From: Sphingobacterium thalpophilum
Lineage (GTDB): Bacteria; Bacteroidota; Bacteroidia; Flavobacteriales; Flavobacteriaceae
DNA length: 13,754 nt
Direction: 5' to 3'
Assembly (NCBI GenBank): GCA_943325255.2
Contig: CALPOS020000038.1
Coordinates: 1 to 13,754, forward strand
Shown piece by piece: positions 8,201 to 13,754 of this stretch. Under the pieces are notes generated by a model. The model worked only from the letters and a program-made list of their open reading frames with translations. It was not told the origin of the DNA and searched no databases. The first letter of the stretch is position 1, and each line of letters begins with the position of its first letter. A program made the position numbers and the translations under genes.

Positions 8201-11200
8201 GTGACGCAGTAACTTCAATTTCAGACCATACAGATTTTGGTCCTGCAGATATCAATCTTGCAACAATCACACGTGTTTTCACCATTCTAAATACTGGTTC
8301 ATTGCCTTTAACGATTTCTAATCCAACAATCACCGGATTGAACGCAACCGAGTTTAGCATATCTGCTAATCCAAGTACACTTTCAATTGGAGCAGGTTCT
8401 AGTACTACTTTCTCAGTCACTTTTAACCCTAGTGCTGTATTTACAAGAGTGGCAACAATCAATATCGGAAACAACGATAGCGACGAAAACCCTTATACTT
8501 TTGCTATTCAAGGCGCTGGTTTACTAGATAACGATAGCGACGGAATAGATAACAATGTCGACCAAGATGAAGACAATGATGGAATTTTAGATACTATTGA
8601 ATGTGGTACTTGTATTAGTGATACATTCGTAAACGGAAGCTTTGAAACCCCAACAATTGGAGCCGCAACTTACGCTATTCTTCCTACAACTAGTGTAACA
8701 GGATGGCAAACAAGTGCAGAACCATTTATCGAAATTTGGAGTACTGGATTTAGCAGCGGAAGTGGCGGTCCTGTGCCAGCTGCTGCAGGGAATCAATTCG
8801 CTGAATTAAATGCAAACGTTCCTGGGATATTATACCAAACATTTTGTTTGAATGGCGCCGGAGGTACAATATACTGGGCCATCAAACACCGCGGTAGAGC
8901 AGGATCAGATACGGCTTACGTCAAATTTGGCGATAACTTGGCCAATGCTATAGCTTCCGCGCCTATCGTTACGATGGTTGATGGGAATACTTCATGGGGT
9001 TCTTATTCTGGAACATATCCAATTCCTATCGGACAAACTTCTATTGTATTGACTTTTCAAGCAGGACCAACAGCTTCAGGAAGTGCCTCAGTTGGTAACT
9101 TTATTGATGACGTGCAGATTATCATCAACCAGAACTGTATAGACTCTGACGGCGATGCAGTCGCTGATATTACCGATGTTGATTCTGACAATGATGGTAT
9201 CCCAGATATCGAGGAAGCAGGATTTAAAGTATACAGCAATGGAACTGCAACCATGGACAAAACAACTGTTACCACATGGGTAGATGCTAATGCAAACGGA
9301 ATCAATGATTATATAGATGTACTTATTGCGGCGGGAACTTACAATATTGCCGATAAAGACGGTGATGGCATAACAAATCATCTTGATCTAGATAGTGACA
9401 ACGACTCTCTATTTGATGTTGATGAAGCCAGTGTTTTGAATGGTGATGGAGATATCACTGGTGATGGTACAGGAGATGGAGCAGATGCTGAAGGTGATGG
9501 TTTACTCAATTTGTTTGATAATTCCGCTTTGTTTGGATCAACTATAAGAGCTTATGCGCAAGACAGCGACTTGAATGGTATTGCAGATTTCTTGCAAGCG
9601 GATTCAAACGATGATGGAACTAATGATATTCAAACTGGCTTATACGGTAGTTTTGATACGAATGGTGATGGTAAAATTGATGGTACTGGCGATACAGACG
9701 GTGACGGTATTCCTAATAGCTTTGATACCAATGACGTGGTGAAAGGTTCTCCAAGAGATTTAGACAGAAAGCTATATCTTGACTTTGATGGCCGCAATGA
9801 CTATGGACAAGACGCAACTGCTCTCGGAGTATTAGCTAATGAAACCATAATGGCTTGGATCGATTTGAATAGTACTTTCTCCGCCACCGGAGTAGTAGCT
9901 GGACAACCAGGATTTCAATTGAGAGTGAACAGCAGTAGAAATCTTGAAGCAGTAGTAAACGGATCGACGATAACCTACTCCACTCCTGTAGCACCTTATA
10001 CTACCGCGGCATTGAACACCACACAATGGTATCATGTTGGCGCAGTGTATAACGGTTCAACAGTCAAATTATACCTCAACGGTGTAATGGTGGCCAGCGG
10101 TGCCGCTGCCGGTAACATTGCTTCAGCTGCATTGACATTAGGTAAAAACCCAAGTGCTGCTTCAAACTATTTCAAAGGAAAAATAGATGAGGTTCGTATA
10201 TTTAATGTTGCCTTAACTGATTTGCAATTGCAAAGAATGGTATATCAAGAAGTGCAAAATACCGCTTCGCAAGTGCGCGGTACAATTGTCCCTAAAGACA
10301 TCCAAACACTTCCTTACGCTAATATGTTAAGAAACTACAGAATGGATGTGTATAAAGATGATATCGTTGATAACATTACCACCGCATCTTTAGATATAGG
10401 AACCGGTATGGAAATTTATAACAATAAAATAATCAAAGCACAAGAAGCACCTATGCCTTTCGTAACAAGAACAACAGGAACTTTTGCTACAGCGGTGAAT
10501 GATGCTACAAAAGACATTCGTGGCATGGACGTAACTGACTTTGATTCTTCAATCATTCAAGTACAACATAATATCACTGAAACAGCCAATTCAATTGACT
10601 TAGCGATGTTTGTAAATCCTGGAGTTACGATTACGATGAATAACGACACCAAAATTCAAAATGATTGGTACTTAGATTTAGACGGTAAAATTGACCTTCA
10701 AGGAAAATCACAATTGGTACAAACTGCAAATAGTGAATTAGAGGTGAATAGTGCTGGTTCTATCGAAAGAGATCAACAAGGACAATCTAATATGTTTAAC
10801 TATAACTACTGGTGTTCTCCGGTGGGTGCGTTAAGTACAACAGCTAATAATACCGCTTATACTGTTAGTGGTGTACTTCGAGATGGAACAGATCCAAATA
10901 ATATTCAACCGATTACTTGGACTTCAGGGTACAATGGGGCTGCAACTTCTCCAGTTACTTTGAGCAGCTATTGGATTTTTAAATTCCAAAACCTATCTCC
11001 AGAGTACGCAAACTGGGCGGCAGTTGGTAACAACGGAACATTACAAGCTGCTCAAGGTTACACATTGAAAGGAACGAGCGCGGCGACACCAACACAGAAC
11101 TATACCTTTGTAGGTAAACCAAACAATGGTACAATTACAACGCCAATCGCTGGAGGTAACTTAAACCTCTGCGGAAATCCATATCCTTCTGCACTAGATG

Positions 11201-12279
11201 CCGATGCCTTTATCATGGCAAACAGCAGTGTAATGACGGGAGCGGTATATTTCTGGGAACATTTTAGCACCAATAATTCCCATAATCTTCTTGACTATCA
11301 AGGAGGTTATGCAGCAAGAAACTTAGTCGGAGGAACACCTCCAGTAGCACCAACAGGAATTAGTGGATTGGGATCAAGTTCTAGAATTCCAAATAGATTC
11401 ATTCCAGTTGGACAAGGATTCTTAGTCTATGCAGGAGCAACTGGCGGAAACATTACCTTTAATAATAACCAACGTAGCTTTATTAGAGAAACCAACGCGA
11501 GTTCTAACGTAATGTTTAGACACAATAGTCAGTCGGTTTCAATAGTAGATAGAAACTTTGACAACAGCGAAGATGAAATTGTAGATAACAACAATTTCGC
11601 TAAAATCAGATTGGGTTTCAACTCTGTAAACGGATACCACCGTCAAATTCTACTAGGATTTATGGGTAACTTGGCAACTGAAGGATTTGACCCTGGTTAT
11701 GACGCGACGCAACTCGACAGTCAACCGAATGATCTTTACTTTGCGAATGCCGGATTTAAATTAGTAATCCAAGGTGTAGATGCATTCGACTCTAGCAAAA
11801 TCCTACCATTGTCTGTAAAAAATGGTTTAGAAGGAAACGTAGAATTCGTTTTAGATGCCACTGAAAACTTTGATGAAAATCAAAATATTTACATCCATGA
11901 CAATGTAACGGATCAATACCATGACATAAGAAACGGAAACTTTGCAGTCAATCTACCTATAGGAACTTTTGATGATAGATTCTCGTTGAGATTTACTAGT
12001 ACGTCATTGGATACAAATGATTTCGACCTAAGTGAAGATGTGCTTGTTAAATTTACCAATAGTAATGATACAATCACCATCAACAATGGCACATTAGATG
12101 AAACGGTTCAAACGGTAGATCTTTACAACATGCTTGGACAATCAATTCGTACTTGGGAAGTGAAAAACGCAGACCAAAAGAAAATTCAAATACCGGTTAC
12201 AAATGTAAGTACAGGTACTTATATTGTAAAAGTACATACAACAAAAGGTGATTTAAGTAGTAAAATAATCATCGAATAA
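5233..12279 (+). CDS. Giant secreted multidomain protein with Gly-rich, Ig-like, choice-of-anchor-D, TSP3, LamG and T9SS sorting domains
   Basis: A 2348-aa exported protein, probably a surface adhesin; no enzyme domain is visible. Residues 1-26 form a typical signal peptide (KKK, then a Leu-rich core, GIGYS|Q). Then come a Gly-rich domain opening with FTVPAGVTTVSV (about 30-256); Ig-like regions including two 90-aa repeats (about 367-545); an Ig-like CHU_C-type domain with NWYADLTGGS and TTYYVEAVNGTC (about 545-625); four 117-120-aa choice-of-anchor-D/HYDIN-like repeats (626-1096); a TSP3-like unit (about 1097-1120); a jelly-roll-like domain with NGSFETP, GNQFAELNAN and HRGRAGSD motifs (about 1130-1300); more TSP3-like Asp-rich repeats (about 1300-1506); a LamG-like domain (about 1513-1675); the shared flavobacterial module (about 1675-2240); and a T9SS type A sorting domain (about 2270-2348) with LYNMLGQ and GTYIVKV. 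From residue 1506 to the end it aligns almost collinearly with residues 525-1359 of the upstream protein, so the two genes are tandem paralogues over that part. It has its own candidate promoter and terminator. Confidence 0.95.
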   Translation: MKTTLFLKKKNLLLFSLLLLSGIGYSQISQTYNSDGTFTVPAGVTTVSVQAWGAGGAGGGNTFTSDGAGGGGGGAYSIAPALAVPAGTHTVTVGIGGTGNAGAAGNPGTDSWFMNSSTVLAKGGAGGNPPVSGAGGIGGAGGGAIPVVMGTTKYAGGDGGTGRDAGTGHGGPGATSAGTSGNGLSGAAVWSTSNAPTPVPTGSGAGAAGGSATNNGFSNTSALGGGGGGAGDKSASGSPSTIGGDGANGQVIITWVCPTYALTAAATNNGPFCNASVATVTLRSSSLPTGTYNVTYNLSGDTTATGNTATMTFTAGSPGTGTFSTPSLNIGGTTVTITNLSSGAGCSTVISSFNTTTVNITAAATSVAGTNVAGCSTTPTFNVTAGSSATNYTSLLWTSSGTGTFANPNSLTTCTYTPSASDITAGSITLTLTATNIGCGNVTSTKTATITAAPAAVAGSNFTSCYTSGAINITVGSSASNFASVTWTSNGTGTFTNANSLTLCTYTPSAADIAAGSRTFTLTATANAPCADAIATKTLTFFVAPTVSGTTPGSRTGAGTVLLGATASVGTPNWYADLTGGSSLGSGTSFTTPVISTTTTYYVEAVNGTCISSPRVAVIATVNYNEIDIQGNATSIVSGDTTPSLADWTDFDATNSTRTFTIRNIGGSLLTVGAITISGLNASEFTVTTPPSATVAIGATTTFTITFAPTALGVRTANVSIVNNDFDENPYTFNIQGSSLSQEIDLQGNATSIVNGDTTPTTADWTDFGSVAGTRTFTIRNTGNIALDIDAITISGTNAADFAVTTPPAASIAAFGSTTFTVTFSPSAINIRTATISIVNDDTDENPYSFDIQGFGIVPEIDVQGNATSIANNDTTPTTADWTDFSSTASTRTFTVFNNGNITLTLGSVVVSGANAGDFTVSPQPSTSVAAFSSTTFVVTFVPSALGLRTATLTFSNNDSNENPYNFNIQGTGVTREIDVMGNSLSIVNGDAVTSISDHTDFGPADINLATITRVFTILNTGSLPLTISNPTITGLNATEFSISANPSTLSIGAGSSTTFSVTFNPSAVFTRVATINIGNNDSDENPYTFAIQGAGLLDNDSDGIDNNVDQDEDNDGILDTIECGTCISDTFVNGSFETPTIGAATYAILPTTSVTGWQTSAEPFIEIWSTGFSSGSGGPVPAAAGNQFAELNANVPGILYQTFCLNGAGGTIYWAIKHRGRAGSDTAYVKFGDNLANAIASAPIVTMVDGNTSWGSYSGTYPIPIGQTSIVLTFQAGPTASGSASVGNFIDDVQIIINQNCIDSDGDAVADITDVDSDNDGIPDIEEAGFKVYSNGTATMDKTTVTTWVDANANGINDYIDVLIAAGTYNIADKDGDGITNHLDLDSDNDSLFDVDEASVLNGDGDITGDGTGDGADAEGDGLLNLFDNSALFGSTIRAYAQDSDLNGIADFLQADSNDDGTNDIQTGLYGSFDTNGDGKIDGTGDTDGDGIPNSFDTNDVVKGSPRDLDRKLYLDFDGRNDYGQDATALGVLANETIMAWIDLNSTFSATGVVAGQPGFQLRVNSSRNLEAVVNGSTITYSTPVAPYTTAALNTTQWYHVGAVYNGSTVKLYLNGVMVASGAAAGNIASAALTLGKNPSAASNYFKGKIDEVRIFNVALTDLQLQRMVYQEVQNTASQVRGTIVPKDIQTLPYANMLRNYRMDVYKDDIVDNITTASLDIGTGMEIYNNKIIKAQEAPMPFVTRTTGTFATAVNDATKDIRGMDVTDFDSSIIQVQHNITETANSIDLAMFVNPGVTITMNNDTKIQNDWYLDLDGKIDLQGKSQLVQTANSELEVNSAGSIERDQQGQSNMFNYNYWCSPVGALSTTANNTAYTVSGVLRDGTDPNNIQPITWTSGYNGAATSPVTLSSYWIFKFQNLSPEYANWAAVGNNGTLQAAQGYTLKGTSAATPTQNYTFVGKPNNGTITTPIAGGNLNLCGNPYPSALDADAFIMANSSVMTGAVYFWEHFSTNNSHNLLDYQGGYAARNLVGGTPPVAPTGISGLGSSSRIPNRFIPVGQGFLVYAGATGGNITFNNNQRSFIRETNASSNVMFRHNSQSVSIVDRNFDNSEDEIVDNNNFAKIRLGFNSVNGYHRQILLGFMGNLATEGFDPGYDATQLDSQPNDLYFANAGFKLVIQGVDAFDSSKILPLSVKNGLEGNVEFVLDATENFDENQNIYIHDNVTDQYHDIRNGNFAVNLPIGTFDDRFSLRFTSTSLDTNDFDLSEDVLVKFTNSNDTITINNGTLDETVQTVDLYNMLGQSIRTWEVKNADQKKIQIPVTNVSTGTYIVKVHTTKGDLSSKIIIE
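5389..5976 (+). repeat. Gly-rich low-complexity coding region with GGT triplet runs
   Basis: This part of the giant gene encodes alternating Gly, Ala, Ser and Thr in short GGAGG-like blocks. At DNA level it contains repeated GGTGCT/GGTGGT units, including an uninterrupted (GGT)6 run at 5437-5454. Triplet slippage would change domain length without breaking the frame. The Gly-rich domain after a FTVPAGV opening is known from bacterial surface proteins. Its biased composition also produces long Pro-rich antisense frames that are not genes. Confidence 0.75.
6331..6861 (+). repeat. Two tandem 90-aa Ig-like repeats within the giant gene
   Basis: Two consecutive units with a 270-bp period begin at 6331 (VAGTN) and 6601 (VAGSN). 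Each has a conserved WTS.GTGTF..N.NSLT..TYTPS core and a Cys near each end. They are divergent at DNA level, so the duplication is not recent. They probably act as spacer or stalk domains. Confidence 0.75.
7108..8520 (+). repeat. Four tandem ~351-bp repeats encoding choice-of-anchor-D (HYDIN/ASPM-like) domains
   Basis: Units start at 7108, 7459, 7810 and 8161, exactly 351 bp (117 aa) apart; the last unit is about 360 bp. Each opens with an EID.QGN or EIDVMGN motif. The first three continue with DTTP..ADWTDF; the fourth has a more divergent DHTDFG. All four go on through RTFT or RVFT, then F.VTF.PSA or an equivalent, and close with N(D)ENPY.F.IQG. These Ig-like domains are common stalk modules in bacterial surface proteins. 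The fourth unit carries a small insertion before its RVFTI strand. Confidence 0.85.
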
Positions 12280-12305
12280 TCCCACCCTTTTTTCCAAAAT
12301 AAGGT

Positions 12306-12338
12306 AAAGGAGTTTCTTGTAATGAGAAGCTCTTTTTT
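12306..12338 (+). terminator. Rho-independent terminator after the giant gene
   Basis: A 12-bp stem pairs 12306-12317 with 12325-12336 (two wobbles) around a 7-nt loop, and a six-T run covers 12333-12338. It lies 26 bases after the stop codon. On the opposite strand the stem is followed by a mixed T-rich tract, so it might also stop hisS transcripts weakly. Confidence 0.82.
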
Positions 12339-12352
12339 GCATATATAATTAC

Positions 12353-12437
12353 CAAAAAAAAACGCAGATTACTTCGTCCGTTCGCTGTCGCTCGGGTCAC
12401 AGATTTACAAGGAAGTAAAAATCTGCGCATCTGCGGT
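12353..12437. repeat. Composite intergenic repeat with CGCAGAT/ATCTGCG inverted ends
   Basis: CGCAGAT at 12363-12369 is inverted as ATCTGCG at 12421-12427 and again at 12429-12435. An inner pair, CAGATTT (12400-12406) and AAATCTG (12419-12425), can form a 7-bp hairpin. Between the left end and the inner pair is a 27-nt block (12373-12399) that is 63% G+C, unlike the AT-rich surroundings. From memory, CGCAGAT...ATCTGCG sequences recur between genes in many Flavobacterium genomes, so this looks like a non-autonomous dispersed repeat lying between two convergent genes. Only one copy is in this window. Confidence 0.55.
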
Positions 12438-12452
12438 AAATATTTGTAATGG

Positions 12453-12469
12453 TAAACTTTTAAAGTTTA
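12453..12469. repeat. Short palindrome overlapping the hisS stop codon
   Basis: TAAACTTT and AAAGTTTA are perfect 8-bp arms around a single T at 12461. The right arm includes the hisS stop codon (TTA at 12467-12469 on the plus strand). It is AT-rich and lacks a following T-run on the minus strand, so it is at best a weak transcript-end hairpin. Confidence 0.4.
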
Positions 12470-13754
12470 GGACAACTGCACTTTCAAATCCTCATACGAA
12501 AGCATCTTTTGCTCGCCGGTTCTGAGATCTTTTAATCCAAATCTCCCCTGCTCCATTTCAGTTTCACCTGCAATAACGACGAAAGGAATCTGTCGCTTAT
12601 CGGCATACATCAATTGCTTGCCTACTTTAATAGCATCGGGATACAACTCTACTTTTATGGAATCTTGTCTGAGTTTTTGAATGGCTTGGAAAGCATAAAA
12701 AGCTTCCTTTTCACCATAATTGATAAACAGAGCTTTGGTTGATGTCATTACTGTTTCTGGAAATAATTGGAGTTCTTCGATAACCAAATAAATGCGATCC
12801 AAACCAAACGAAATGCCTACACCACTAATATCTTTCAATCCAAAAATACCCGTCAAATCATCATATCTTCCGCCACCGCCAATCGAACCCATGGCAACTG
12901 ATTTTGGTGGAGCCACTTCAAAAATAGCACCGGTGTAATAATTTAAACCTCGCGCTAAAGTCACATCCAAATCGAGTGTCGAACATTGTAATCCTAACGC
13001 TAAAACTTGAGTGCAAATAAATTGCAATTCTTCAACTCCTTTCATTCCCTCTTCCGATGACGCCAGTAACGCGGATAATTGCTGAATTTTATCTTCGATG
13101 CTTCCCGAAAATTGAAATAAAGGCTGCACTTTCAAAATAGCCGCTTCAGAAATTCCTTTTTCCAACATTTCTTTTTTCACGCCATCAGCTCCGATTTTGT
13201 CTAGTTTGTCTAAGGCAACAGTAAAGTCAATCAATTTATCTTTTGCACCAATAACCTCGGCAATACCCGATAAAACTTTTCGATTATTAATTTTGATGGT
13301 AACACATTCCAATCCCAAGTCAGAAAAAACGGCATCATACAATTGCACCAATTCAACTTCTTGCCATAATGAATTGGATCCCACTACATCAGCATCGCAT
13401 TGAAAGAACTCTCTGAAACGTCCTTTTTGTGGTCGATCTGCTCGCCAAACTGGTTGAATTTGATAGCGTTTGAAAGGAAATTCGATATCATTTTGATGTT
13501 GTACTACATAGCGAGCGAAGGGCACGGTTAAGTCATATCGGAGCGCTTTTTCGGAAATACTGGAAGTCAATTTATTACTCTCTTTATTTTGTAATGCGTT
13601 TTCATCCGCTTTAGTTAAGTAATCCCCCGAATTTAAAATCTTAAAAATCAAACGATCTCCTTCTTCCCCATATTTCCCCATCAAAGTTTCCGAATTCTCA
13701 AATGACGGAGTCTCTATTGGTTGGTAACCATATTTTTCGAAATTGCTTTTAATA
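12467..13754 (-). CDS. hisS: Histidyl-tRNA synthetase, partial (N-terminus beyond the window)
   Basis: Class II aminoacyl-tRNA synthetase that charges tRNA-His with histidine using ATP in the cytoplasm. Visible signatures are the motif 2 region RFREFFQCD with the preceding VWRADRP (about 13394-13450), the HisRS-specific loop ARGLNYYTG (about 12930-12960), motif 3 GISFGLDRI (about 12790-12820), and a C-terminal anticodon-binding domain (from about 12750 to the stop) with LYPDAIKVGKQ and PFVVIAGE. The frame stays open to the right edge, so the gene does not start at the TTG at 13684 or the ATG at 13681. Translation upstream of those codons gives FEKYGYQPIETPSFENSETL, a normal HisRS N-terminal segment. 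About 428 residues are visible, and I estimate some 25-30 N-terminal residues, including the usual KGTRDF-type start of motif 1, lie outside. The small frames on the opposite strand are shadows. It converges on the giant gene and is functionally unrelated to it. Confidence 0.97.
   Translation of the reverse strand, partial: IKSNFEKYGYQPIETPSFENSETLMGKYGEEGDRLIFKILNSGDYLTKADENALQNKESNKLTSSISEKALRYDLTVPFARYVVQHQNDIEFPFKRYQIQPVWRADRPQKGRFREFFQCDADVVGSNSLWQEVELVQLYDAVFSDLGLECVTIKINNRKVLSGIAEVIGAKDKLIDFTVALDKLDKIGADGVKKEMLEKGISEAAILKVQPLFQFSGSIEDKIQQLSALLASSEEGMKGVEELQFICTQVLALGLQCSTLDLDVTLARGLNYYTGAIFEVAPPKSVAMGSIGGGGRYDDLTGIFGLKDISGVGISFGLDRIYLVIEELQLFPETVMTSTKALFINYGEKEAFYAFQAIQKLRQDSIKVELYPDAIKVGKQLMYADKRQIPFVVIAGETEMEQGRFGLKDLRTGEQKMLSYEDLKVQLS

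Noticed and set aside
7119..8474. Four serial minus-strand frames of about 94-116 aa with similar sequences
   Set aside because: They recur with the 351-bp period of the plus-strand choice-of-anchor-D repeats and are antisense shadows of that array, not a gene family.
928..12279. Reading the two large genes as SprB-type gliding adhesins or as enzymes
   Set aside because: Neither catalytic motifs nor SprB-specific features are recognisable. LamG, TSP3 and T9SS modules alone do not support a more specific name.
13197..13403. Plus-strand 68-aa frame opposite hisS
   Set aside because: It lies opposite a highly conserved part of histidyl-tRNA synthetase, with no independent support.
12467..13684. 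hisS as a complete 405-aa gene starting at TTG 13684
   Set aside because: The frame continues upstream to the window edge with a normal HisRS N-terminal sequence, so the gene is truncated by the window and does not start there.

Overview
The window looks like chromosomal DNA of a flavobacterium (Bacteroidota, family Flavobacteriaceae, probably Flavobacterium or a close relative). The support is the AT-rich intergenic DNA, A-rich start regions without clear Shine-Dalgarno sites, one good TAnnTTTG-type -7 promoter element, a Bacteroidota-style histidyl-tRNA synthetase, and two giant exported proteins that end in type IX secretion (T9SS) type A sorting domains.

Layout from left to right. (1) 1-473: a 98-codon hypothetical gene (16-312) and AT-rich non-coding DNA. 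(2) 474-570: the 3' part of a tRNA with a CAT anticodon, probably elongator Met. The 5' half is missing, but a strong rho-independent terminator still follows. This is the shape expected at the chromosome-distal end of an element integrated into a tRNA gene, which would place the element to the left, including the 98-aa gene. (3) 571-927: non-coding upstream region. (4) 928-5007 and 5233-12279: two tandem same-strand genes for secreted multidomain proteins of 1359 and 2348 aa. Each carries Asp-rich thrombospondin type-3-like calcium-binding repeats, a LamG-like domain, a long shared flavobacterial module and a T9SS sorting domain. Their last ~840 residues are clearly paralogous and their N-terminal halves differ. 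The second gene adds a Gly-rich domain, Ig-like repeats and four 117-aa choice-of-anchor-D/HYDIN-like repeats. (5) 12280-12466: a terminator and a dispersed-repeat-like sequence. (6) 12467 to the right edge, minus strand: hisS, cut off by the window at its N-terminus.

The two large proteins are probably exported by Sec, carried across the outer membrane by T9SS and attached to or released from the cell surface. Adhesion or glycan binding is the most reasonable guess, and no catalytic domain is visible in either. Each gene has its own downstream hairpin and the second has its own candidate promoter, so they are probably separate transcription units. hisS is unrelated housekeeping and converges on them. 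I see no defence system, CRISPR array, integrase or transposase. The strongest lead is the tRNA fragment, followed by the tandem adhesin pair with a shared C-terminal half and swapped N-terminal halves.
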